Source: Multifurca ochricompacta
Lineage: Eukaryota > Basidiomycota > Agaricomycetes > Russulales > Russulaceae
Direction of reading: 5' to 3'
NCBI GenBank assembly: GCA_022496185.1
Contig: WTXG01000024.1
Span: forward strand, 62,001 to 126,000
DNA length: 64,000 bases
Part shown: piece after piece, positions 31,173 through 45,900 of the stretch
How the letters are laid out: each line of letters starts with the position of its first letter
Numbering within the stretch: position 1 is the stretch's first letter
Translations under genes and position numbers: made by a program
The notes under the pieces: generated by a model
Databases searched by the model: none
The model's input: only the letters and a program-made list of their open reading frames with translations
What the model was told of the DNA's origin: nothing

Positions 31173-33449
31173 CTATACTAACTCAGCGAGACTGTCTGGT
31201 CGGAGTGGACGAGAATCAGAAGGCGGCCAAGAATCTGAGTTGCCAAGTGCTGGATCCGGATCCGGATCCAGACCCGGGGCAGACAAGAGGGGTGCAAAAG
31301 CTGAAGTGGAAGGAGGGTCTGTGGCTATGACACTATCGTGTTTGGAAGTGGGGGGATATATTTCATTCTTCGTCAAACCAACAATGACCTCGGGAGTGTA
31401 TGATGTCGAATCCGAAGTTGTATGTCGATGGCTTTCGATGCTACACAAAGGATATGAGGATGGTGAGATAAGAATCGGGTTTTCGTCTGCAGTGGAGGCA
31501 GAGAATGCAGTCGGGGCGGAGGTATCCATTCCTTGGTGTAGAGCGATGTAAGTACAGCGAATATGTCTGAGGACAACTATGGCAATTGATTGGATGCGAT
31601 CATCCTCGGAATTCTGTGCCATTTGAACAACTTCATTCCACAGTGAGCAGAAGTCATGTTGAAGTCTTGGGACAGTATCGTGTACATTAAATCTGGAAAC
31701 TGATTTAAGTGGCATGAAGCGCCAGCCCGCGCCAATGGTCCAACCGTAGTCAGAATAACCACGAATCATGCGCCTGGAAATGTCGATTAAGCTGGCAAGG
31801 AGTATGCTATCTCCATGCCCACTGTAGCTCTGGAGAACAGCTTTCGAGATGCCGAATTGTTCAGTGGCGAGTTCGAACCAGTGATCTTCCTGTTCTTTTG
31901 CGCGTGCTATAATCACCGAGACAATGCATCGAGCATAATAATCAGTGAAGGGAGTGTTGTAATTAACCCTCCTCAGAAAGTGCCCGAATTCAACGGAACT
32001 CAGGAGACCATCCCACTCTCTGTAGAGAACGGGTTCGAGGACCGCCCAATTGATAGGAAGCGATGCCACATTCATTGCCCTCTTGCAGGTGATGACGCGC
32101 CGTTCTTTGACTGTTTCGGAGACGAAATGAGATGTCAGCGTACGGTGCATGAGCCCGATCAGAGCCTGTGACATGGCCTCGCCGTTCGATGAACTGAACG
32201 CTCTCAGTGGATCTGGGATAAGCAATGAGTTGCAAAACCCAGGGATGCTCCCAAAGAACTGTTCTAGTTCGTGATCCTCATCCAACGACTCCAGTGTCCA
32301 TGTTAAAGCCCGACCATCGATCTCCGATGACAGCTTTTGGGCGGATTCTTCAGCTGCCTTCCCTCTACCTTGTAAACACCATCTGCGATAAATGTCCCTC
32401 AAGTCACCAAAGCGATCCCAGGTTGCATAGGTAAAGCCATCATGAGCTGCGAACCACCTGAGAATTTGGAAGGTAACAAGTAGCGTGCCAGCATAAAGGA
32501 ACCAAGCCGACTCCGAGAGTGGTGCGTAATATGGGCTATCATGCCGAAAGATTGGCATCAGCGTGACACATATGTATAAACCTGTGCATATCCCAACCCA
32601 GCACATCACAATTTTGAAAACCGTGTGATTCACATTGAACAAGAAAATGACAAGGCCTGCAAAGAAGAGGAAAAGGGAAAGGTGTAGCAGTGTGGGCAAC
32701 GCTTCAACCGCCCAAGGCAGGTGTAACTTGTCGACGCCTTCCGCAAAGAATGCACGAATACGAGCTCGTTTATGTGGACTGTAACGTGGCTGGGTGACCT
32801 TGACATATCGACGTGCCCACTGCTGTAATAACGTGGCAAGCATGGCACAAGTAAGACTGATGGCCAAGCTCAGGAACCAGAGTGAATTGACCCAGATGGC
32901 GGATACAGGTGGAGAGAATTGAGATGGATCGGGTAGTGTAGAAGGGATGGAGACATGAGAGCCATTAGCGTTAGCGAGGAGCTGGTAAATGTTTGCGAGA
33001 TAGAAAGCAGAGGTGTCTTGGGAGTTTTGTTTGAGATCTTGGATGGATACGGCGATTAATGCGGCAACGGCAGCGGAAAATAGACCAGTCTACAATATTT
33101 GAATTGACATGAGAAAAAAAAAAGGATGGATGGGAGTGATAAGGAGACGCACGAAGACCAGGATGCCGTCAGCGTCCGCTTTCCAGCTCTCAGCCATCTT
33201 CTTGTCTTCTTCCCCCGCCATCTCCACGTACATGTTAAATAGTGGCCCTGACCCATCCACAAAGCTTGATCCGCCCCGCAATGCCTGATCCTGAGCCGAC
33301 GGAGGTGGAAAACTGTGGTCATTATGGACACCTGTATATAGACGTCATTTGAATGTCGAGAGATTCTGTCGAAGCACAGATAAAATACCAGTGCCAATCC
33401 CCTCCTCGAGTACGTCTCCGATGTTGATAACGCTATGTGGTTGAGACAT
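31173..33449 (-). CDS. DUF6535-type membrane protein, 718 aa (left copy)
   Basis: Exons 33449-33389, 33331-33153 and 33089-31173 give 2157 nt with phases consistent. The N-terminal half matches DUF6535 proteins, a large expanded agaricomycete family of unknown function, with hydrophobic segments in VNSLWFLSLAISLTCAMLATLLQQW, in LLHLSLFLFFAGLVIFLF, IVMCWVGICTGLYICVTLM and FLYAGTLLVTFQIL (each read on the sequence). The C-terminal half is soluble, low-homology, ending in a Ser/Pro/Asp-rich tail. The first intron contains TGA in frame, supporting its removal. A near-identical gene on the opposite strand starts at 63198. Function unknown; membrane location inferred. Confidence 0.85.
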
Positions 33450-33723
33450 TGAATACGGGACGGACGTGGGTATGGTGCACGCGGATGAGGTCTAGGAACC
33501 ACCTGCTAACCTGCCCAGTATTCAATATCACGTGCCTGTCTCAACATTCTTTGCTGTATCATTACGCTTATCTCCACCACATGGATATATACAAGACCGA
33601 CGCCGAGTAAATAAAGCATGAACCCATTCACAACTTAGACACATTTTCTTTCTTATAACCAGGGCCGGGGGGGGGGGGGGGCTTATCTATAAATCCAATT
33701 TTTATTAGACACGAGAGAACTCA
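31173..33723 (-). repeat. Inverted segmental duplication, left copy
   Basis: The whole DUF6535 gene with about 270 bp upstream is repeated in inverted orientation from 62905 to the window end. Homology on this side stops at about 33723, exactly after the complement of GAGTTCTCTCGTGTCTAA, the last codons of the aminotransferase gene next to the right copy. A G14-type homopolymer (33668-33681) here faces a C-run at 62950-62962 there. Confidence 0.9.
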
Positions 33724-34959
33724 TTTCACTAAGACACTCAGTGACCATTGCAATATCCTCTCTTCCCCCATTTCTCGATTTCTACACTTTCGGATCGACT
33801 ATTTGGCCACGCGGAAGAATTGCCTTCTCTCAAAATCGACACAATACCAACGTACCATTACACTCCGTTGCTCACTCAAAGAGTTTATTTATTTATATAA
33901 ACTCGTTGTCAAAAACTGGTTGATCGACAGGTTTCTGGTGAGAGGTGTCCAAACGTCGGTTATCCTGTTCTCTTGTCCTAGGATCCTATTCCCCCAAAAC
34001 AACATTTTCTCCGCACTTATTGCATCCCGCCTCACTTAACTAATTCAACGTTGGACCACATCGTCTTTGGTTCGTTATTGCGTCATCCATCCCAAGGAAT
34101 CTCTCCTCCCCCGGAGATGAAGAGAGAGCCAAAACCTCTTTCTTATTTGGGGGGGGGGACGCAACTCTCGGAGAGATCATGATAGAGAGAGAATCCTTAA
34201 GTAAACACGGCTTCGGATTACTTTGGCCCATGCTCATAGCTTTTTGTAAAAGCCCAAAGGGGGCCATTCGAATGCAATCTTTTTAAAACAACCATTTATT
34301 TCGCGGACGACCGACCGCTTCGTGCGCACTCGAAGCTCGACTTTACATCATGGTGGAAAATCGCATTCCTTTTCATTTCACAACAACATTGTCATATCTT
34401 CAGACGGCAGTGCTGACGGCGGGGGGCGCCGTGGTAATATTGCGGTTCCGAAGCGTAGTTGGTAGACGATGTGCGGGCGATGGCCGAGCACTTTTTACAC
34501 AAGGGGATGGATATTGAAAATCATTCTTTAGTTGTATCTTTTCTACGCTACGAACGGTATATAAAAACTGTTACGCAAGATCCTTCTCCTCCTCCTTTAC
34601 TAGTGGTAAGCAAACAACAGAAGACAAAACAAAATGGGGGGGGACAGCGAAAGTCACGATAGCGATGATAGTAAACAAACATAGCGAGGGGTTTTTTTCC
34701 TTTGAGTACAGTAACATTCTAGATATAATGAAAAGGTGATATTCTGTTCCCTTCAAGGGCGATTGGCGTAGTAAGGCGAGAGAGAGAGGGGAAAAATGGG
34801 TACGGCGAGGGATGGGAATAAAGGGGTATCGTGGCCGCTCCTTATATGATGAACGACGACCGACGGCGGCCACAAAGAGGGAGGTCACAGGACTGAAACT
34901 CACCCCTCAACAACCATCACCGACCAAAACGGAGGCGGGTTTGCCTCCTCCCCCCTCCC
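33724..34959. other. Intergenic region, no supported gene
   Basis: Lies between the DUF6535 gene (5' side) and the 3' end of the Clr2-like gene. Only short ORFs without motifs. G-runs at 34151-34160 and a purine/pyrimidine-rich stretch at 34570-34640 were seen. It presumably holds the DUF6535 promoter and the Clr2-like 3' UTR. Confidence 0.5.
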
Positions 34960-35945
34960 TCAGCTCCCCGTACTAGCACCAGCACCAGCACCAGCGCTCC
35001 CACTCCCACCATTACCACCACCCGAATTGGTATTCCTGATCCGATAATCCTTGGCCATGATAGGTCGATCGTGCACACGCCTTGCAGCACGTCGCCCGCG
35101 AAGCCCCTGTGCAGAAGCGGCTGTCCCTCTACGGCGAAAGAAGGGATGTCGGGTGGTACGAGTACCGCCCCCACCACCAGTTGAAGGCCCGCCCCCACCA
35201 CCACCACCACCACCACCACCACCGCCAGCGGCACCATCGTCGCTTTCGGGGTCGTCGGAATCGCCACCCCCAAGGCCATGGTCGAGTCGAAGGTTGATGT
35301 GTCGCTGACTCTGATAGGGCGTGCAATACTTGCAAAGACATTGTCCCTGACCACCTCTCATGAGCCATATCGCATGTTCGACAAACTCCATCGGAGAGCG
35401 GAAGATGGTCGTTGAGGAGGCCGCCGACCGGTTCGTCGTCGGTCCCAGGTACGGTGCGCCGTGAAGGTAGGCGTCGGTGCGTGGATTGGCGGGGTCGGTG
35501 ACCGTGCCTGTCTTGTGCAACCAGAGCGTGTAATTGTCTGGGAATCGTATGAGTTTCCAGGGCGGTAGAGCGGCTGTTTTGGGTAAAAAAAAAGTTAGTT
35601 GAAGATGTATATACGGAGTACTCGACTTCATAAAAACGAACGATCGGCCCTTTTTCCCAACACCCAATCGGCAAGATACGGCCCAATTTTGTCCATCCAC
35701 AATTGATAGAGGTGATCATCGGAAAAGAGTTGAACGTGTTGCGAGAAATTGCCTTGGTCATCGTATACCTTCCGGCGCTGTTCTTCGGTCGGCACGTGGT
35801 GGATGCTCGCATCCGTGTGCTTAATCTTGATGACATTCTCGGAGACACGAAAATGAGGACCCTTTCCTGCCCACCCATTGGGACCTCTGTGTAAAATATA
35901 AGGTGCAGTTGGATCCCCACTAGGTGATGATATCGATTGCTCCAT
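34960..35945 (-). CDS. Clr2_transil-domain (transcription-silencing Clr2-like) protein, 305 aa
   Basis: Exons 35945-35642 and 35573-34960 total 918 nt. The join gives ADWVLGKRADPALPPWKL, but the donor (GTTCGT) is weak. Conserved text includes WKLIRFPDNYTLWLHKTG, ADPANPRTDAYL-type wording (here TDPANPRTDAYLHGAPYLG), FRSPMEFVEHAIWLM and CLCKYC, which I associate with the Clr2 transcriptional-silencing domain of fungi. Clr2 is a component of the fission-yeast SHREC heterochromatin complex; a nuclear silencing role here is inference. The tail is a glycine tract (35190-35230) followed by a basic segment and Gly/Ser repeats. Upstream in-frame ATGs up to 36056 exist; 35945 is chosen because homology-like sequence starts after it. 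Confidence 0.65.
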
Positions 35946-36387
35946 GGTATTGAATTTATTGAAACTGGGCCACTGGGAAAGAGGTATGCTATACTGGGGG
36001 GATGGGATGGTGTTCCCTTTGATCTTGATTGGGTATAGTTGACTAATCAACACCAATCAAGCTTTGTGACTGTTGCTTTGGTTCTATAAAAAAAAGTTTA
36101 GCCTTCATTTGGGAGGGACAGAAAGAGAGAGATGACCTTGATATTGATCTTTGATTTGAAAGTTGTGAATGTTGTTATTATTGTTGTTGTAAGGGTTTGA
36201 CTGTCTGTCACACTGTGATTTTCAAAAATCTCTATAACAATGACAGAAAAATCCCCTTGGTGATGGTGGTTCAAGGTTAAAAGAAAAGAGGTCTGGGGTT
36301 TGGGGGGTCTCACCTTTTATACACACTCACATGAGTCATGTGGGTGAGCCCTTAATATATCCTTTTCTGGCTCTGAACCTTCTAGAT
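35946..36387. other. Short intergenic region between Clr2-like and STIMATE-type genes
   Basis: 442 bp containing the promoter side of the Clr2-like gene and the 3' UTR of the upstream gene. Pyrimidine-rich on the minus strand at 36098-36130; no ORF worth listing. Confidence 0.45.
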
Positions 36388-38138
36388 CTAGATCTCATAA
36401 ATCTCGGACGGAAACACCCGAAACATATTACATAATATCGAATTGGGATATGATCTCGTTTCATAATTCCCCGCCCCTCGCCCCCGCCCCCGCCAAACAT
36501 TATCAACTTCACCCTTCCTCGCCTCGGCTCGTCGCCCCGTCCAGTCTTCCTCACCGACACGATTAGCCCAATCTTCCTCACCCTCCCACATCTGCCAGTC
36601 CTCCTTCGTACCGGCATCCGAACTCATATGGGAGCTCGCCCTTCTGTTGCCAATTCTGACCCCCGCACTAGCCTTTGAAGGTCGGTCAGCTGAATTCAGC
36701 GCTGGCGCCATGGGAGAGCGAGGTACAAGCGGTGCAGGGGGCGATCGCCGCCGTCGTGCCGAGAGTACTCCTCGAGAGATAGCAGGGGGCGATATGCTCG
36801 TGCGTTGCTGTATGGTAGGTAATGCCGTCGGTGAGCTGGATAGACTGGGTGGGTAAGTATGCGAAGAGTCAGTCGAGCGGCGCATAAACTGAGATGGTCC
36901 CTGCGCCTCAATGTCGCGTTTTGTCATCGATGTTATGGCGTCATCTCCGATACTATCCTCGTCGTCGTCGTCGTCGTCGTCACCATCATCATTATTGTTG
37001 TTATCGTTGTCGTTGTCGTCATCGTTGAGGCGGTCGTCAAGGTCGGGGTCGTTGGATGAGTAGAAAAGTGATTCACCGTCAGTACCGTCCGACGAGTCTA
37101 TGGGAAGTGCTATGCCCACAATGCCACCGGCTTTGACAATCGAATCAATGAGCCAAAACTGGACCACATTCATGAAGATCGGGAAGAGGCCCATGGTGCT
37201 ATAGACCCGGAAAAAGAAGTTTAGTTGGCGCGTTCAACAGGGACCTGCTCCGACGACAGAGTAGGTGGCGGCGGATGCATACGTACAAGACGACCTGGGC
37301 GGTATTGCCGTTACCTAACCAACTGAGCAACCACACTCCGATATCCACTAAACCGTGCCAGTAGGCGAGGAGGAGGACGACAAGAAGCTTCATGGAAGTG
37401 AGGGAAACAACGTAGACAACAGCTTGGCGAAGCCAATAATTGAGGGATGGTGGAGAGCCGTACTGTCCGGACTGGAAGCCCCGTAGTTGGAGCTTCTCGG
37501 TGAAGAACCATGTGAGGAAGTGAAGGGTAAGGTAAATAGCACCCACACCTGTGGTAGTACCGAAGGTAAGACATAACGAAGGGGGTTTGGGTTTGGGTCA
37601 GGAACATACCGAGTGTGGTATCAATTAGGATATTGATAAAGTAAAAGACACAAGCGTTTCTGGATGAGCGCGTAGATCCCACGTCGGATATGAGCACGTT
37701 CACCCCATGCACGAACATTTGGCCGACCACCTGCTTGGACACGTCAAATAACCTGCAGAGAGAGGCATGACCACTTGTGAGGTATAAGAATAAAGAGGGA
37801 ATGGGGGACGCACCAGATACGCCACGGCCGCTTTGGTTTTTCACGATGCCGTTTGAGAAGAAGAGAGGTGATGACGACCATTCCCATTAAGCCTTGCACA
37901 ACCTAACCGAAACGAAAAGGAGCAGCAGCTTTGTAAGATACGAGAAGAGAAGAAGAGGAAGTGTATAGTATAGTATAGTATAGTATATAGTATAGTATAA
38001 TTGTCTCGTACGTACGAGTGCAGTCGGACCGAGGAGTTGACATGACTGGCGATCTACGGGAAAATCGTCAAATACACCACCGCCTGGATTGTTAGGTGGT
38101 GGTTGTGGTTTCGGTGGTGGTTGTAAAAAAGTAGACAT
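36388..38138 (-). CDS. STIMATE/YPL162C-type vacuolar membrane protein, 475 aa
   Basis: Exons 38138-38016, 37902-37814, 37752-37610, 37548-37287 and 37198-36388 add to 1428 nt. After a proline-rich start, the core has CQLLGPTALVVQGLMGMVV, KRPWRIWLFDVSKQVVGQ, FVHGVNVLISDV, FYFINILIDTTLGVGAIYL and a last hydrophobic stretch VVFTMGLFPIFMNVVQFWLI: about five membrane segments as in the STIMATE family (human TMEM110, yeast YPL162C). The animal protein sits at ER-plasma membrane contacts; the fungal ones are annotated as vacuolar. The C-terminal 250 residues are hydrophilic, with an Asp/Asn-rich acidic run encoded at 36960-37035 and an RRRR motif. Intron 1 contains a TATAG microsatellite (37965-38000). 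It is divergent from SEC18. Confidence 0.82.
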
Positions 38139-38394
38139 TGAATTGAAAAGATAAAGGGGAAGGGGGTCACTCGTCGTCACTCTCTGACTGACATCAAGCC
38201 CGCGTGGGTGAACTGAACCGTTAAGTTACGGGTCAGTGATCGGGTCGGGTAGCGGGATGATCACATGATCATAATTATGTAATCGTCGGGCGGTGCACGT
38301 GCATCCGAAACCCGTATCACACCCGCACAGCTTAACGACCTCCATATAATTTGAAGCCTCCTTTTATACCTGCCAGTACTACTTACGAAAAACT
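38139..38394. promoter_or_regulatory. 256-bp bidirectional promoter between STIMATE-type gene and SEC18
   Basis: The two start codons face away from each other across 256 bp. It contains GCACGTGCA around 38296 and TGATCACATGATCA at 38261-38274 (both palindromic; CACGTG is an E-box core). No clear TATA box. Function as a shared promoter is inferred from position. Confidence 0.5.
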
Positions 38395-41330
<2,936 letters not shown>

Positions 41331-42005
41331 GTGTGAGTGTGGGTGTTTGAACTTTTTTTGTTGTTTTTTGTTTTTTTTGTACAAGTACAAGTAATATGGG
41401 ATTTATATAGATGAGGGATGGGGTATCAAGCCAGGGGGAGGAGGCGAGGCGCGGGAAAAAAATAGAAAAAGAGAGACTTTGCTTGAGGGCCGGCCTGCGG
41501 CTTCGGGGGGGGAGGAGGGAGAGAGACCGACCCTGGTTGGCTAAGTAAGGTTCATCTCATCTCTAACCATCATCTATAACCTTGTGAACGTGTGGCGCTC
41601 ACTCGTTGAAGGGAGGGAATAGCAAGGACCGGGTTTAGTCGGCTGAGGGTTGTGAGGACAGCAGCAGCAGCAGCAGCAGAGAGCAGAGAGCAGAGAGAGA
41701 GCAGAGAGGTCTGTCTGATAATTACGACACAACACTTCATCCCCAAAATCCCACTTACCCCGTCTCCATCTCCGTCTCCCCTTTACCCATTAACCCCCTC
41801 CCGGTTGATTGATAGCGCCTTATCCTCCTCTTCTTATTACTTAATCTAATTTTGTTTTTGACAGGTTTTTTTTACCTCTCGACGAAATTACTGTATCACT
41901 GTAACGACGTTCGTCGAGAGAAGAGAAGAAGTAAAAAGAATTTAAAAAAATAAAAATAAAAAATAAAAAAACAAAAGGGCCAAAACGAGAAGAGATTTTA
42001 TTATT
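41331..42005. other. Intergenic region with (CAG)n/(AGAG)n microsatellite
   Basis: Contains the SEC18 3' UTR and the CNBP promoter. A CAG repeat at 41660-41680 runs into AGAGAGC repeats to 41706. A pyrimidine-rich tract (41755-41800) precedes the next gene. No ORF of substance. Confidence 0.5.
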
Positions 42006-42981
42006 ATGGCGCACCATATCTCCAGGAAAGGATGCTTCAAATGCGGAAATCGTACGTCCGTTCACTCCCACACACGCCCTTTGCCCCCCCTCCCCTTCCC
42101 CCCCTTCCCCTCCTCCCCTTTACCACCTTTCTCTTTCTGACATTGACGTTGACGGTTGAATGTACTTTTTATGACAAGTCGGTCATATCGCCGAGAATTG
42201 TACTGCGCAAGAGCGGTTATGTTACAATTGTCGTAAACCAGGTCATGAATCCTCTGCATGTACCGAACCGCGTAGCGTCGCTGCCAAGCAATGTTATTCG
42301 TGCGGTGGTATAGGTCACATCCAAGCAGAGTGTCCGACTTTACGCTTGCAGGGTTCTAATCAAAAATGCTATGTATGTACCGATTCTTCTCTTCTCACCC
42401 CCGTTGTTTTACCTTTTTATTTTTTTTATTTAAAAAAGAATTGTGGTCATTTTGGACATATCGCGCGCGTGTGTCCTAATGACGCTGTCGAATATGGTTT
42501 TGCGACGCGCGCTCCCCCTCCTGGTCGTGGGCTGAACGTGGCGTCACTTCCGCCTGTTAAGTGTTATCGTTGTGGTGGACCGAATCATATGGCACGGTAT
42601 TGTATCATAAAAAAAATTCAAACTCTCAACTTTATTATTATTATTAACCTCCAACGTGGCAGAGATTGCTTGGCTCCGCCATATACCGTCACGGAAGACA
42701 TGAATGGAGCGAAGCCTCCCGTCAAGACGTGCTACAAGTGCAAGAAGGATGGTCATGTACGGGTGGTTTTATTTTTTTTATTACTCATCTCTCACTTTTT
42801 TCTCATGGCGCATTCATTCACTTTATCTCACCCCTTTTATTTTTATTTTTATTTTTATTTTTGGCAGATCGCTAGGGATTGCCCTGAGGGTCGTGAGCAT
42901 GTAGAAGGGGATCATACTTGGAGCGAAGTGCAGGAAGATCCCTGGGGCAATATCACGCTTCCGGCAGATGAGAATCGCTGA
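42006..42981 (+). CDS. GIS2: CNBP/Gis2/Byr3-type protein with six CCHC zinc knuckles, 201 aa
   Basis: Exons 42006-42051, 42179-42372, 42439-42596, 42663-42756 and 42868-42981 total 606 nt. Six CX2CX4HX4C knuckles are formed after splicing: CFKCGNLGHIAENC, CYNCRKPGHESSAC, CYSCGGIGHIQAEC, CYNCGHFGHIARVC, CYRCGGPNHMARDC and CYKCKKDGHIARDC. Four of the knuckles are completed only across an intron, which confirms the splice sites. A Gly/Pro/Arg linker (APPPGRGLN) sits between knuckles 4 and 5. The family binds G-rich single-stranded DNA and mRNA and acts in translation control. The acidic C-terminal tail ends WGNITLPADENR. The yeast homologue Gis2 has seven knuckles, so one fewer here. Confidence 0.92.
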
Positions 42982-45900
42982 ATTTTCTTCGGGCTTCCAA
43001 CAGCTAGCTCTCAGGAGGGGGAAGCAAGTAATCCTCTATTGTACACACAATTCGACTTGAATATATGTACTACCTGTAATTGCCAGCCATGCGTAACATG
43101 AAAGTGGTCACGATCACGTATCACGTGATTGAAACAGTTCCTTCCTCGAGGCGAGGAACGCTTGTATGCCCTTTTCCATCCTTCCCTCGCCCAACACACA
43201 AATCTACATTAATCCAAAGGGTTCTTTCTTTCTTATGGACTCACGCTTGGATCCTGGTTGCAGATATCGTAAGAAAGAAGGAAAAAAAAAAAAAGACCTC
43301 AATCGATAGGATACTGCATGCTGCTTGGCGCTTTGAAACTTAACCATCTCACCATCTCTCTCTCTCTGTACCCCCAAACCTTTCTTCGAATTCGTGTTCA
43401 TAAATCTTTTTTTTTTTTTTAATTTACGGTTTTCTTGGGGGGTCTCGGTCGGCCGGTGGGGTGCGGGGTTGAAGAAGAAGAAGAAGCCCTGCAAGCAAGA
43501 GGGTCGGTACGTGACTGCGGCCTATCGTTTTAACCCTATCCCTTCGGGTTTCTTTGTGCTTGCTGGTGCCACTGGATGTGATACGAAGCGTAAGGGACCG
43601 GAGCATATTTGTGCCCCTCCTCCCCCTTTAACACCCCTCCCCCCCTCCCTTCTCCCCTTCTTTCCACAACTGCGATCAAGAACCAAAACTTAAATGTCAA
43701 GCAAACGCATGCACACCCGCAGCTCTCTCTCTCTCTCTCCCCCTCCCCTCCCCCTTTTTTTTTCTGTGCTTCTTCCTTCCGTCGTTCGAGCAGCCTTCTT
43801 CTTCTCTTATCCGAAACGGACTGGACTTGACTGGTCGTGGTCTTGGCCTGTCCCACCCCCCCCCAGGTCCTTCTAAGTTTTTAGGGTGCTGGGTTTTTTG
43901 GCTACTGCCATCCATGCTGAAACCATGCGGGGCAGGTGCGGAAACTATGGGTATGTTTTTTATTTATTTTTATTTATTTATTTCGAGGTGTCCGTTATCC
44001 AGAAATGGACGGGTTTCTTTTTTCTTTTCGTTTTGACTAATGAATAGAATATTTTTACATGATCAACAGACATTAATCCTCACCCACCCATTCACCTAAT
44101 CCACCCCCCCCCCTCCCCCCATTTTTTTTCCCGCCGTTATCAAGACATGTCATGTCATGTCATGTCATGTCAATGTCGCCTGTGCGAGGTGCCTCGACCA
44201 CAGTTGCCGACTTTTTGCCGACACGGGCTTTTGTGAATACGATCGACGCGCCGCCCATTTGGGATATAACGCGTGGCACCTAATCGCTCATCTATGAAAA
44301 GTAGTGAATTCATTTTTGCTTTACGGACTCCTCCGTTTCTGGGCTGGGCCTTTTTGGATGCGTAAATCTGATGAAGAAAAAAAAAAAAAAGTAAAAAGTA
44401 AATAAAAGGTTTTATTTATTTATTCCAGGGGGCCCGGGGGACTCCAATCAACACCGCAGACACAGATCATCTTGGGGTTGGACAACCGAGCTTTTTTCGT
44501 GAGTTTTTAGTCATCATTGAACTTTGACTTTTTTTTGTTGTTGTTGTTGTCCGTTCGGCTAACGCCGTTGTGGCCATGGGCAAGGGCAGGGGGGGGGAGG
44601 ATCGTAGGGTTCTTTTTTCTTTGGACAGGTGTAAAAGGCCGGCCGAACCCAACCCACGTTGCGGGTGGAGAGAAAGAAGGAGCTATGCTGATATTGGAAT
44701 AGTCCCTTTGTTCGTTCTTCTCCCCCTCATAGAACACGCAACAGCTGGTGGTGGTGGTGGTGGGTGGGTCTAATTGCTTTTTGGGTTTGCTGGATGAAGA
44801 ATTCTGATGTTCGATCGAATAGGGAAAAGGGATTAAAAAAACCACAAAGTTACCCTTTTTGAATTGAATGACGACAGGTCCCTTGCCCATACATGGTCAC
44901 GGTAAACACAGACATCAAACACAGACATACACACACACTCACACCCACACCCACACCCACACCCCTCTATCACTTGGGAACACCCGAGACCCCTTTACAT
45001 CCTTTTACGATAACGCTAAACGCGGCTTCCTATTTTCCCGAATCGTTTTCTGGAAAACACCCCACCCCCCCCCTCTTCCTTCTCCTTCTCCTTCTCCTCC
45101 AACACACATATACATACATACACACACATACAGCACAGCACAGCACAGCACAGCATTTTCCGTCCTCCTGGATCTTGGCAATAATCAAAAAATAAAACAC
45201 TTTTTTTTTTTTACACACTTTTTCCGTGTGTGTGTGTGTATCTTTATCTCACGGTTGGTAAAGAAAGGCTGAACGACTTGTAACCTAACTTAACCCGATG
45301 GGAAGCACTACCTAGTTTGTAGTTTACGTCGGAATTCACAGGACGTGTGAACGAAAGGAAAGAATACCCGGCAGTAGGTCTTTGGGGTAATAATCACACA
45401 CACAACCTCTCTCTCTCTCTCTCTCTCTTTCCGGCGGGGAAGAAAGAAAAGAAAAGAAAAGAAAATCTAATATTTTAATTAAAATAACCTATGGTAGGTT
45501 GGTTCTCGATCGGAGGAGAGGAGGAGGGGGAGGGAACGTACGTCCGTTCCCCTCATGCTTTGTTCTTGTTACTAAACGATTTAGGCGTCGGAGCGGAGGG
45601 CAAGTCGAATGGGTGTGACTAGTGACAGGGGATTCAAGCTCCGGGGTAAAGGCGCAATGTTGCAAGGCATTACCCAAAAAGAAAGACGTCATCATCAGGG
45701 TTTGGTTGTTATCGTTATCGTTCCATCTGAGATGGATGATCTCCCCTTTCTCTCTCCTCTCCCCCCCCTCCCCCTCCGCTTCCCCCTACCTTCCCCGACA
45801 TACACATATACATACATATGCATACACACACACACCCGGACATAAACCCCAACCCCTCTCCCTCAGTCCAATTAACTCTCCAAGGCTGGGGCTGGCAGAT

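Noticed and set aside
33668..33681. Poly-G run taken as an assembly gap filler
   Set aside because: A matching poly-C run is present at the equivalent place in the inverted copy (62950-62963), so it is real sequence, although its length is unreliable.
34917..35354. Valine-rich or proline-rich ORFs on other frames across 35050-35300
   Set aside because: Artefacts of the (CCA)n stretch that encodes the glycine tract of the Clr2-like protein.
36859..37059. Plus-strand ORF with a long Val/Ile run
   Set aside because: Antisense to the Asp/Asn-rich tail of the STIMATE-type protein; the GTC/GTT repeats create it.
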